A stretch of DNA of 37,004 nt from positions 1 to 37,004 of IMG/VR virus record IMGVR_UViG_3300049043_000012. One strand, 5' to 3'. Positions 22,767-33,922 of this stretch are shown piece after piece. This DNA is from a virus. The notes under the pieces were generated by a model. That model worked only from the letters and a program-made list of their open reading frames with translations, had not been told where the DNA came from and searched no databases. Positions within the stretch are counted from its first letter, which is position 1, and every line of letters begins with the position of its first letter. The position numbers were made by a program, and so were the translations under genes.

Positions 22767-23978
22767 CTAGAGAGCAGCGATTGAAGAACCAGTTTCAATA
22801 CGATACAACGCTTCTTCACGGTAACGTGCAAAGCCGAGTACGCCGTACCAGCCCATTGGGCGGAAGCGCATCAACTTATCGGTTACGTTTCCGATAACGA
22901 TGTGTGGTTCTTCTGCAACAGCCTCAGCAAGTGCTTGCTGTCCGCAGAGGAGAGTATCGAATACACGGGTTACTGGAGTTACAGTTACAGTAGTTGTAGT
23001 AGTAACTGCTGCAGTGTTTGCTGTATCTACAGTGAAGGTTGTGGTTGAGCCAGAGGTGCTGATTGCAGTAATCTTTGCACCTGAAGCAATACCAGTTCCA
23101 GCAATCTTATCGCCAACTTCTGCACGTGTTGCGATAACAGCAGAAGAAGCAACACCGAAGGTGAAGCCTGCTGATGTACCTGCAACGGTTACAGCGGTTG
23201 TAGCAAGAGCAGTCTGGTCTGCGCCAGTCTTAGCGGACTGTGAAGACGAGAGATTTTACGAAGAATGCACCTTCGTAATCTCCGATTTCGCCAGCCCAGA
23301 TCTTGTCTACATTGCCAGGAGCTGATTGTGCGTGAACGAAGTTCCAGCCCATGTTTCCTGTTTCTGCACGAAGGTCGTGTGATACTTCTGGGTGAATACC
23401 ACATCCAGTATAGTAAGACCCACGACGAGCCTTTGCTTTGTTAGCACGCAGCTTAGCAACAGCCTTACGGATGTCTGCTGAGTCAATCGTGTCAGTAGAA
23501 GTAATGGTTGCTGTAGAAGTACGAGCACCACCATAAATGTATGTTTGTTCCGCCGAGTAAGGGTTGTCGATCACTACATCGTCAATAGAATCAGCAAGGT
23601 TGTATGCAATGATATTTGCAATTGCTGGGTCTACATCTGCAAGTGAGAACAACTCAAGAGCGCGGGTTACGAGAACTGCGTTACCGTACTCATTAAGAGT
23701 AATGGTGACGGAAGTTGGGGTTGTGAGCGCTACTGCATCTGGGTCAGTTGTCTCAGATAGAGTAAGTCTTTGGGTCTCAGGTCTACATAACGTTGTAGAA
23801 CAACGGTTGAACCTGGAAATGCTTGGCGTGCAGGACGCTTGTCTGCGACAGAACGAAGTAGTGGTTCTGAACGGAGAGCAAACTCGAGAAGACGGTCATA
23901 CGCCTTCTGAACGAGACCTGCGCCACCAACGGAACCACCGAGAGAGGTAGAACCTGTATCGGTATAGGCATTAGCCAT
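22767..23978 (-). CDS. Major capsid protein, N4-gp56 type, frameshifted
   Basis: Start 23978 behind AGAGGTGAC. VGGAGLVQKAYDRLLEFALR, SEPLLRSVADKRPARQAFPG and STVVLQRYVDLRPK are the N-terminal signature of the N4-gp56 capsid family. After an indel: TLNEYGNAVLVTRALELFSL, ADVDPAIANIIAYNLADSID. ETGNMGWNFVHAQSAPGNVD and GEIGDYEGAFFVKSLVFTV follow. A second indel near 23245 precedes a Thr/Val-rich segment (about 22990-23220; KITAISTSGSTTTFTVDTAN) that looks like an inserted beta domain, then EEPHIVIGNVTDKLMRFRPM and IETGSSIAAL. About 403 residues. Confidence 0.85.
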
Positions 23979-23999
23979 TGAGTTGTCACCTCTAAGTGA

Positions 24000-24487
24000 C
24001 TATGAACGGATTATGGAATTGCGTAGAAGATTCATTAAATCATCAGCAGAGTTGGCATTTTCTAGTTGTTGCTCTAAATCTACCGGCTTTGTCTGGAGTC
24101 AATTCCGCCTTGAGTAAGAACATCTTGCTGACGTAATGTTGCAAGATTCTTCTGCATTTCATCATTTTGAACCTGTGGGCTATAGCCAATTAAATCTCCG
24201 TTATCACGGAGCCAAGAGTCATACTGACTCCTCAGTGGCATCCTCGACATCTTTCAAAATAAGTCTTGCAGCCTTAGCGTTTACTCCCTTTTTGCTAGGA
24301 CTTCAGAAACTGTACGCTCACGCTTTTCCTTGTTGTAATACATCAAGTTGTTCAGTGAGTTCTTTAATACGCTTCTCATCAGCACGCTTGGCTTTTCGTA
24401 ATTTCTTAACTAAGTCATTGCCACTTAACCTGATGGTCAGGTATTTCTAGTGTCGTCGTCTTCATCATCCCAGTAGTTGTTGCTCAT
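24000..24487 (-). CDS. Putative scaffolding protein, frameshifted
   Basis: Start 24487 behind AAAGGGTGG. The N-terminus MSNNYWDDEDDD is very acidic. Across indels: NDLVKKLRKAKRADEKRIKE (coiled coil), RERTVSEVLAKKGVNAKAAR, LILKDVEDATEESV, WLRDNGDLIGYSPQVQNDEM and LEQQLENANSADDLMNLLRN. About 162 residues. Its acidic start, coiled coil and position just before the capsid gene are the usual marks of a phage scaffold. Confidence 0.65.
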
Positions 24488-24507
24488 AGCAACCACCCTT
24501 TCGATCG

Positions 24508-26067
24508 TTAGTTAGTTCGCAAGCCACAGTTCTGCTCAGGGAAGGCAGGCTGGCTCTTGCTATCGGTCTTATACGCCGCGTGGGGCCGATTGGTCCACGT
24601 CGGGAATCTATATATTGCCGCCAATTTGGCTAGTTAGTGAAGTTCTGACCAAGTCCACTTGTACCACTGAAAATGCTGCAATTTCACGCTCGTATTAGAC
24701 GCTTGACGCTTACGCTGTGCGGATGCAAGCTGAATTAAATACTTCTTGTTCTGCTTCTAGCTAAGTCCATATCCTTCAAGAACATTGCCATAAATATCAG
24801 ATAGTTTCTTGCACGTGGCAATATATCCGCAATAGTTGCATAACCCTTTTGTGCTTCTGCCTGGCTAATACCTTGTGCTAGCCAAGTTGCTCAGCAACAG
24901 TAACACCTGCTGTTAATGCCTTGACGACTGCAGCAGCACCAATTTCTGCAGCAGCAATCTGACGTTCGAATCTTCTGGAACTTGTTGATTAGGGTCAAGA
25001 ACATAAGCAACTAAGTCAGTATTGCCAATACCATAATAATCCTTAAGCATTGTAGCAAATAGCAGGGTCAGCATTTTGAACACGCTGTACTGCCATTACT
25101 ACACGATTAGAAAGTTCTGCTGGCAGATACATCGTTAGCAATAAACTGGCTAACATAATCATCTGTATCAAATTGTTTTAATCCATATGTACGTAATATC
25201 TGACGGTATCCATCTTCAAGATTAAGATATTCGGCAGGGAGTTAATACTTGTAAACCTTTTTTGATGCGTTCTTGATCGCCTTTAAATCGGCGCTGATAA
25301 TCTTCTGTTTCTTGCAAAGCAAGAGTAATAGTTGATTCAGTTGCACCTTCTTGAGCAAGCCGTTTAATTGTAGGAATAAGTCCAGTTAGATCAATACTTT
25401 GTAAATCTATCAGTAAGAACATTCATAATAGACTGACGCTGCATAGCCTGTTCTTTTTCACGGGCTGCTTGCTGTTCAGCATATTGTTTAGCCAAAATAT
25501 CTGCAGCACCCATACCACCAAGCAGCAGGAGTCCCAGGCATATATACCTTACCAGCGGTATTAATATTACCTGCAGCAGATATTGACCTATTAAGTAGCA
25601 TCTCGCACGCCGCTTTAGCAGCAGCAGCGGCTGCTGCATCTGCTGCTGCTTTTGCTTTTGCTAACTCTGCTTCTAGTCTTGCTTTCTCTTCAGCGGCTGC
25701 TTTGGCTGCTGCTGCAGCGGCAGCATCTGCATCGGCTTTAGCCTGGACGTGCTGCTCTCTTTTTCTGCAGCCTTTTTGCTGCTTCTGATTCTGCCAATGC
25801 TTGTCGAAACTCTTGCATTTTCCGCTTGTTCTTTTGCTAATTGCTTCTAATCTTGCTGCTTTAGCAAGTTCAGCCTCTGCTTCAGACGCAGCAATGTCAG
25901 CCTCTGATGGTGGCTCAGGTGCACCCATAGATGCTTCTTCGCCCATACGCCAACGTGCTACATCAAATGAAGCAGCTCAGTAATACTGGTGTTTCGGCTG
26001 CTTTAGCAGCAGCAATTTCTTGAGCAAGCCTCGCTCGGGTTGCTGCTCTTTCATCTGCTGAAGGCAT
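24508..26067 (-). CDS. Ala-rich coiled-coil virion protein, frameshifted
   Basis: Start 26067 in a TAATG overlap. MPSADERAATRARLAQEIAA, then GEEASMGAPEPPSEADIAAS. A long Ala/Glu/Lys coiled coil follows (about 25600-25900; KAAAEEKARLEAELAKAKAA). Then PGTPAAGGMGAADILAKQYA, DLTGLIPTIKRLAQEGATES, RRFKGDQERIKKGLQVL. After more indels: YLNLEDGYRQILRTYGLKQF, DTDDYVSQFIANDVS, DYYGIGNTDLVAYVLDPNQQ and QAEAQKGYATIADILPRAK; the end is YKTDSKSQPAFPEQNCGLRT at 24508. About 519 residues with at least eight indels. Probably internal virion or ejection protein; inference from size, composition and position. Confidence 0.55.
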
Positions 26068-26942
26068 TAGACAAGACCCCAATCACTCATTACTTTATAG
26101 GCAAGATTATCTCACTGTAGTTGTAGCATTATTTGTAAGTTCCCATTCAGGACTCATACGTAATCTCACGCTCAAATTGCCATAGTGGTTTAACTGCTGG
26201 CTTTCCATCAGGACCGTACATAGGTCGGCAATGCAGCACGTAGTCTCGGGTCTTCAAATGTAACTGAGTCAGCATCTCGTTCAAGAACACTAGCAATAGC
26301 GCCTTTATATGCTGACGCCAAAGAATCTACAGTTATACCAGCCTTAATCCGGTCTGTGGCATATCCAGGAAATGCGCTGGGTGGCAAGATTACGTACTTC
26401 ATCTTCAATATCTTCTGTAGTGGTTCTGCCCAAGAAAAGGTCTTGTGATTTTCTGTGGCCCAGTATTTATCATCAAGATATTGACCCACACCAAAAGAAT
26501 TAGCATAAGCCTTTGTGGCGGAGGTATCCCGAAGTACTTCCACACCATAACCAGTAACTAAATTAGAACTAACAATTAATTCTTTAAGTTGGTCTTCTGA
26601 CATAGCAGAGTCATAGGCTTTTGCTGCTAAACCATCAAATAATTTAGCATCCATCTTAAGACCAGCACTAACTAAACTTCTTAACGAGTAGCAAGAAGAC
26701 TGTACTTATTTAAACCATCTGTATAGACACCAGGCTGTGATGTTTTAGCCTGTAATCGGGTACGGGCTGTAGCATTATTATTCTGATAGAAATTACTTTG
26801 AAGAATAAGAGAACGCATATCATCAAAGCGTCCTTCTCTGATAGGCTTTCCAGGCTTCTTGCAATTTAGTATCAATATTTTCTTAAGAGCAAGGAGCATA
26901 CCAATTTCTTCAACTGTTTGCACCAGTTACTGCTTCAGCCAT
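26067..26942 (-). CDS. Putative internal virion protein, frameshifted
   Basis: Start 26942 (MAEAVTGANS). Segments in order: EEIGMLLALKKIL, MRSLILQSNFYQNNNATART, TSQPGVYTDGLNKYSL, LFDGLAAKAYDSAMSEDQLK, GYGVEVLRDTSATKAYANSF and FPGYATDRIKAGITVDSLAS. Then FEDPRLRAALPTYV, DGKPAVKPLWQFE and YKVMSDWGLV at the end. About 291 residues, mainly helical. It lies in a run of structural genes and overlaps both neighbours. No enzymatic motif seen. Confidence 0.55.
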
Positions 26943-27966
26943 TACATACCACCGCTCAGTATTTTAGTAAGTTCATCCATAAAGCCAAACCCTTGACGGC
27001 GTTCATACTCTAAAGGATTTTGTGTTTTTAATTCTTCTTGCAGTCTTAATGCTTGTTGTTCTTTATCAAAACCACCCTTAGTGCGATATTGAACTTCTCC
27101 GCCAACTACCTTCTTTGTAGATACAATGCCAGCCTTAACAATCTTATCTAGTTCTTTCATCTTGGCTTTGCGTTGTTCTTCTGTTGGTTTACGCCCAATA
27201 GTTTCAAGATAAATATTGTCAATAAAAGCATTGAGTTGGTCTTTGCGAATATCTTGAAATTCACGTCGTGGCAGGTCTGATTCATCTACGCCAGCCCCTG
27301 TACCCATAATTCCTTTTATAAAGTCAAAGAAATTTTGAGGGTCTTTATTAGGCTCATTTAAAGCAATTACGGACTTGGGGAATATTCTTTAATTAATCTT
27401 TGTAAACTCAGAGTTAAAATCATCTCTAGGTTTCACTTTTACGCATTATAGGTTTCCTTACTAATATATTTTCTTTTATATAACTCATCAAATAAATTAT
27501 TAAGTTGCCCAGTTTTCTTAAAATCATCTAAGGCTGCTTTTTTAATTTTATCATAGTCATAATCTAACTTCAAAGTACCATCTGAAGTATAGTAAAGATA
27601 CATACGTTGATTTTGTTTATCGGCTAGATAAGTTTTCTCCGCCTTCATCTGTTCTTACATAAAGACCATATTTATCTATATAGGGCTTAAGTGGATTTAT
27701 GGCTGCTTCATATCTAGCCTGTCCAGCAACCTGTGGCTCTACTGGTTTTCCTTCAGCATCTACAGGTCTATATGGACTTTCACTGCCATAAGTTTTTCTC
27801 CCTGTTGATAGTTCTCATAGGTAACATCACCCTTAACTACCTTATTAGCAGGAACAACTTTCCACTTTTGCTCTTTAACAGAGTATACAAGTTTCTTATC
27901 ACGTGTACCTTTTAACCAAGATTGAACAACATCATTATCTGGTGCTGGGATATTTGTAATTGCCAC
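26942..27966 (-). CDS. Putative structural/ejection protein, frameshifted
   Basis: Start GTG 27966. MAITNIPAPDNDVVQSWLKG, then RDKKLVYSVKEQKWKVVPAN; after indels YEAAINPLKPYIDKYGLYVR, KAEKTYLADKQNQRMYLYYT and NEPNKDPQNFFDFIKGIMGT. The clean C-terminal part has REFQDIRKDQLNAFIDNIYL, TIGRKPTEEQRKAKMKELDK and a conserved-looking end (LEYERRQGFGFMDELTKILS). About 341 residues. The GRKPTEEQ helix resembles segments of large phage structural proteins linked to peptidoglycan entry, but no catalytic residues are evident. Confidence 0.55.
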
Positions 27967-27967
27967 T

Positions 27968-30900
27968 TTATAACCCTATACGTAATCGGCGGTAGTAATA
28001 ATCCAGAATGGTCTGGAAGATTGCTCGGTTGGCTTCTTTAACTTATTAAATCACCCTCAAGCATCTGTGCTATCAGGGCTTCAATATCTGCTCTACGCTG
28101 ACGTTTAATATCTGCAAAGTTTTTTGCTTCTTTTAATCTAGGGTCCTGAGATGTATGAATAAAATCTCTAATCTGTGTAGCAATAATTGCTATCTCCTTA
28201 GACCGTGTTGCTTCTGGTATTTTAAAAGCAGTATCCTGAACCATCTGCTCAAGATTTTCAAACATAATAGTTTCACTAGCAATTTCAAATCCACCACCAG
28301 TGATGATTGCATCTAAAGAAAGGATTAGATGCTTTCAATAGCCTGACGGTTCATCGTTGCTCTAGCAATAATAGCCCTTCTTGCAGTAGGACTGCCTGTA
28401 GTTTCAAGTTCTTCTTTTTCTTGACGGGCTATATCGTAGTAAGCGCGTTTATCCTGAGAAGTCATTACATCTATATAGTATTTATCAAGGTCTTTATTCT
28501 TTAGCAAAGTCGGCTGCTTCTAGCCACGCATAACTAGCAGCATCAAACTCTCCTACTTGTGGAGCAAAATAAATGCTGCTTCTCCATATTTATCGACTAA
28601 AGACTTATTGTCAATATACCAATTTTTCATTTGCTTTGTTTTGGCAATCAAAACATTTGTTTGTTTATCATCACGGGATACTGTATAAACTAATTTGCTT
28701 GGATTGTTACCAACAAAAGATGCAACAGCCATATCGTATGGATTCTGAATATCTCCGCCATACTTTTTCGTAATAGAGTTTACATAATCATAAAATTCAG
28801 CACGAACACTGGTAATTCCAACAGCCTTTAGATAGTCAAGGAACATCCTTACTTCTTGAACTGTTGGTGCAACTGGTGCTAGTAATCCAAGAATCTAACG
28901 CATAACCATAATGTTATGTGCTGATATACGAACATCTTGTAGATATTCAGACTTTTCTTCTGGGCTGAAGCATTAGCATTTGGGATATTACCACGTGCAG
29001 CATTAAAGGCAATAGCCTGCATAGCAGCAGTTGCTTCTTGTCTATCCTTTCTCAAGACTTAGGCAGTAAAGCGTAAATCCTTTCTGCAATGGTGCTGGTA
29101 TTGCGGCTCTAATAGCATTGATGTTATCGCCTATTCCACCCAATGCAAAGTTATCTAATTCTTCTGCTGTTTTTTTAAATCTGACTGTTCCTAAATATTC
29201 TTCATACCTATAATACTTAAGGCAGCAATAGGTCCAGAGAATGTAGGAACACCAGACTGGTCATCAAGTGATGGGTTAGCCAACTTTAACTTAAGAGTAA
29301 AATCATTAAATAATGGTTGTTTAAATCCAGTAGTTCCTAAAATACTCTAGTTACTATTCTTACTGTTTTAAAAATAGCGTCATCCATAGGCATCATTAAA
29401 TATGGGTCGCCATTGGCATCTTCGTATAGACCACCATAAGCATCTATACCAGTATGGGTAAGTCGCATACGAGACAAAGCACGTGGGGATACATCTCGCA
29501 TACGATATACACGACGCCAAAAATCTTCAGTTGCACGATAGAAACGACCAACATTGCGGGAAGAGATAGCAAAATTAGTACGAATGTTTGGATTATCTAC
29601 ATACTTTAAAATTGTATCTGCTGCTTGTTGCAGAGCAATTTCAGTGTATTTCTTTTGAACAATTTCTGTTACATCCTCGAGCGCGTCTTCGCGCCAAGTT
29701 ACTGGTATCTGATAAGCACCTGTACCTCTTGGAAAGACTTAACTGTTTCTTTTTATATATTGTCTGACTAGTTAACTTATCAAGTAATTCTTTTAACAGC
29801 AGCAGGATCTTAAAGTTGTTACATCAATACCTTTAGACTCTAATAAAGCGCTAACTCTAGCACTCATAAGAGCGCTCATTTCCTGCGTCTCTAGTTTTGC
29901 ATAGTTTTCTCTAGTACTACGAAAATAGGTTGTCCATAATGCTGGCTGACGCAAAATACCTGTGACTTGGCGGTCCATTATATCCATCATATTATTACCA
30001 AGTTTTGCCCAAGCAGATTCTTGGTCTACAACACCTTCTGACATCTTTCAAATCAAGGGTTGTATACATTCTTCCACTTGGCTGAAAGCCTTTAGTTAGA
30101 CCGAGCAAAGTCATCAAAACTCAATAGCCTGCGCTGCTAGATTCCATTTATCTTTAATTTTTCTACCAGTAGTTTTTTCATCAGCAACATATCTATCATA
30201 ACTTACTTTAATACGGTTAAATAAGTTATCGTTAAATTTACCTGCACGACCGTGAAGGAGCAGAGGCATCAAGTAAAGTTCTATCTACAATATCCTCTGC
30301 AATCTGCATATCACTAATACCACGTTGCTTGAAATCGTGGTACGACTAAGAGTTCCAATGCCATTAGTTAATGCTTTAGCATCATCAACTTTATGAGTTA
30401 CCGTAATACCTAAACCCTTAGATGCAGATACTTTTTCTGTTCTATAAATACCCAATGATTGTAATAAAGCATCTTTTGCTTTAATATAATCAGCCTCTGG
30501 TCTTTCAGAGCATTGTTAAGAGAAGAAAGCATCTACTGGTGTAAATCTTCTATAAACTTTAGTAGGAACTAAATTGCCTTGAGCATCTTTTACCTGTATC
30601 TCCCCAGGTACGACTTTTTCTATTTCCATAAAAATATCTAGTAAAATCTTCATAATGAACGCCAGCAATAGCCTTGCCATCAAATGCTTTAGAAACGTTC
30701 TGAGGTCTTTAGTGTTGACTAATCTACCTTTTGCTCCAGAAGATAGGTCTGACATCTTTTAGGGCCTTTTCCCAATTATTTGGAATTAAAAAATCTTCTG
30801 CAAGTTCTGCTCTATAGGTACCGCTAGCACTAGCCTTTGCTACAATAGAATTTGTCATACCAGTAACTACGCCAGAGCCGTGAACATTTGCTTGGATTAA

Positions 30901-33271
30901 ATAAGAAAGTTGTTCTGGTGAAATTTCATCAGGTAAAGTACGGGCTGCATATTGAGCAACATCGGCAACAACATCTGCCTTAGATACCATTTCTTCAGAA
31001 ATTACATTTTTATATGCAGTCTCTGTTCTAAACTGAACACGTTTAGAAAGAGGAACTGTTTCACTTGAGAGTAAGTGCACCAACTGCACGTTTAAATAGC
31101 GCAGTAAAACCTTCGGTTGAACGAGAACCACTAATAGCAGTAGCAATTTTTCCAGCAGCACGACCAGCAGCAACTGCTTTTGGCAATAAAACATTAAGAA
31201 TATCTCGTCCTGGTGCTGTTAAAAGATACATAGTTCCTTCATCTAAAAGCATCTTCGCATACCTAGACGTGGAAACAAAGTCATAATTGTCCAAGCATTT
31301 ACAAGATTGCTAGATAATTTTGACTGTCCAGCACCTTTTACTGCAGACTGAATAAGTATTTGTTTTAGTTCTAGCCTCATAACCAAGTTGGGCTAGCATC
31401 ATATAGTCAAGATTTGCTATAGCACCAGACTCTTGGGAAAGGGTGAATAACACCAGATGACTGATAAAATATACCTTCTGGCAATATCTCTAACACCAAT
31501 AGAACCAATTGGATTTTTTTAGATGGTCTGGCACTTGTATTTCCTCCGACAAGACCTGCACCTCTTGCTGAACCAAAATGAGACTGTAGTTCTTTTTCAA
31601 TAATATCACGCCCACGAGCGTGACCATCTACGCCATATTTCTGCATAATTGCATAATAAAGACTACGTAGTACTGCTACTTGGTCATTAGCATCAGCATT
31701 AACAAATTTAACTGTAAGAAAATCTGCTAAATCACGAGGTAAAACCTGACGCGCTGTATCTCTAAAGTTATCAGCAGTATCGATTGCATCTTCAACCCAA
31801 TTTTAATTGAACGGCCCATTGGTGATTTAGCAAAAGCCCTGCCAACTCTTTCTTTAATGGTAAGACCTTCAGTAAATTTTTGTATTTCTGGCAATTTGAG
31901 GACTTACAAAGTTATCTGCTTCTTCTCCAAGTTTTTTATAAGAATATCCCAGGCTGACTCACCTTTTTTCTTAACTTCTGGAGTTGCAATAGAAGGATTT
32001 AGTTGTTTTATCAGTATAAACGCCCAAATCCAAAATCTAAACGGCGTTGATTTCTGAGCAGTAACAACTCCAGTTCTAAAATACCGGATGCCTTCTACTC
32101 TGCCAGAAATAAGATTTAGTGTGGCATCAACATCTTTTTCAAAAATATTTTACAGCAGAAACAGAATCAAATATCTCATTATCTTTTAATAGTTTAATCC
32201 AGCGCATATTTGCGTGACCTGCGTCATCTACTATAAATATCACGAATGATTTTAGATTCTTCTTCTTTACCCTTTGCCGCGGATAGGGTCTTAATCATAG
32301 GACCAATTTCATTATCCCAATGGTCTTTAAGCAAGGGAGATGAATCAAAAGTATTTTTTACACCAAGTGTTCCGCCTAATTTAATATTAGCGACCATTCG
32401 GTCGCCAAGATTCAACATCTGGCCATCCTTTACGTGCTAGGAATGGCGCTACCTTTGAGGCTCCAAAAGTTAAATAAGTAAGTGGGTCAATTAAAATTTG
32501 ATAGATTTGGTCAACAAAACCAGAAACATTTTTTGTTTGACTACTAATATAATCTGGAGTGTTTTTTGTTGGCTTATTAAGAATACGTGCTATGTCACGA
32601 TCTCAGGCGTAAACCTGAGCATACTTAACAGCATCCATAACTTGTTTAAAGTTTGAATCATTATTAAATGCTTTTGAGAAAGCATCCAAAAATCCTTGAG
32701 TAAGTTGTCCTTGACCTTCAATAATTTCTCCAGGTTTTTTGCCCATAAGCAGACCCTTGGGCAACTTCTACACTATCCTTGCCAAAATCTTGTTCAGCCT
32801 GAGCAAGAGCACCTTCATCAATATACTCTACGTCCATCCCAAGCATCACTAAGAACATTAGTGCTAAAATAAATTTTCACCCTGTGCTACTTGTCTTGCT
32901 GCAAGATATGGAACATTTATAGCCTTACCATAAGCACCAGCAACTTTAAATAAACCCTACATAGGACTGGCTGCTAACTTAGCAGCACCTTTTACTAATC
33001 CTACAACTCTATCTCCAGCAGTTGCATCTGGTTTTGTATAGTCAGCATTAGGATAAAGAAAACTTAACATCTCTTGAACTTTAACATCAAGATTGTTGTA
33101 TTCTTCTCTAGCACGGTCCAATGGCATAGCCAAAAGACTTTTATTCTTTTTTACGGTACGACTAAATTGTTCAATCTGTGTTATTTGAGTTTTATCAAGA
33201 TTAGCCGCTTGAGCAGCAGCATAAATATTAGGGCTAACTTCGGCTACAGCAAAGTCTACTTTATATGCCAT
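27968..33271 (-). CDS. Giant virion protein of about 1770 residues, heavily frameshifted
   Basis: Start 33271: MAYKVDFAVAEVSPNIYAAA, then AANLDKTQITQIEQFSRTVK. Coherent blocks follow in rotating frames without an intervening start: LGDRMVANIKLGGTLGVKNT (32418), MQKYGVDGHARGRDIIEKEL (31646), DEGTMYLLTAPGRDILNVLL (31294), VVADVAQYAARTLPDEISPE (30900s), VVPGEIQVKDAQGNLVPTKV (30600s), MMDIMDRQVTGILRQPALWT (30000), YDYVNSITKKYGGDIQNPYD (28800) and RQRRADIEALIAQMLEGDLI (28060), with the tail ANRAIFQTILDYYYRRLRIG at 27968. I see at least 20 indels. Mostly helical with few Cys. No polymerase, protease or transglycosylase motif is evident. Likely an internal virion/ejection protein or a tape-measure substitute (inference). 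Confidence 0.6.
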
Positions 33272-33663
33272 TAGTATCCTTCATCAACAAGCCGTCTATA
33301 AACTAATTCTGAATCTCCGCTAGGGTCAAAATCTGAAAGTAATCTAAAAGTTTCTGCTAAAGATACTGTTGGTTTAACTGGCATAGGAGCCAATGCTTCA
33401 GAACCTGCACCTGCACCCATATCAATACCAGTAGTTATAGGCTCACTTTTACGTTCAGTAACTGCAGTAATAGGTGTTACATTAGATTGAACTTCAGCCA
33501 ATGGATTGACAGCCATAGGTGCTGCAGCCTGTTGATTGTAAGTAGCCTGACCTTCTCCATACGGCATACCAGAGATATAGCGAATAGGCTGCTGAGAAAC
33601 ATTTAAGTCTGTTCTCTTAGCGTCTTTACCGATTCCAGAAACTTGTTCTCTAATGTCTGCCAT
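33271..33663 (-). CDS. Small virion protein between portal and giant protein
   Basis: Intact 130-residue frame from 33663, overlapping both neighbours by one base (TAATG/ATG style). The first two thirds are Gln/Pro/Ala-rich and probably disordered (GEGQATYNQQAAAPMAVNPL); the end is a helical LAETFRLLSDFDPSGDSELV. No family recognised. Confidence 0.6.
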   Translation of the reverse strand: MADIREQVSGIGKDAKRTDLNVSQQPIRYISGMPYGEGQATYNQQAAAPMAVNPLAEVQSNVTPITAVTERKSEPITTGIDMGAGAGSEALAPMPVKPTVSLAETFRLLSDFDPSGDSELVYRRLVDEGY

Positions 33664-33920
33664 TAATCATCATCCTCATCAAAGTCGTCCAACGGATTTT
33701 TAATTGGGTCAAGCGGGTCAACTATCCAATCAGGATAACTGGAACGGTCCATAGCAAATGCCATTGCAGTGCCTTCATCAAAACCAGCACGAACACAAGC
33801 ATCATAAACTTCTTTTGCAGCAATAGCCCAAAAATCAATTTTTACAAGTACAGGTTCTTTTGTAGTTCTTCTGCGCTTAGGCTGTGGTTTAGCCTTGTTA
33901 ACTTTTTTACGTGGTGGCAT
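33663..33920 (-). CDS. Small protein with basic N-terminus and acidic C-terminus
   Basis: Intact 85-residue frame from 33920. MPPRKKVNKAKPQPKRRRTT is strongly basic; a short globular part follows (IAAKEVYDACVRAGFDEGTA, then MAFAMDRSSYPDWIVDP), ending in DDFDEDDD. The 'AKEVYDACVRAGFDEGTAMAFA' part is reminiscent of short conserved head-region proteins in other phages. Function unknown; virion location inferred. Confidence 0.6.
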   Translation of the reverse strand: MPPRKKVNKAKPQPKRRRTTKEPVLVKIDFWAIAAKEVYDACVRAGFDEGTAMAFAMDRSSYPDWIVDPLDPIKNPLDDFDEDDD

Positions 33921-33922
33921 AA

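Noticed and set aside
22900-23325. Open frame of 141 codons on the + strand
   Set aside because: Antisense to the capsid gene, Val/Ala-rich by complementarity, no ribosome site.
24510-24620. Possible structured RNA or tRNA before the scaffold gene
   Set aside because: Read on the - strand it encodes the plausible end of the upstream protein (YKTDSKSQPAFPEQNCGLRT); no T-arm or anticodon arm can be formed.
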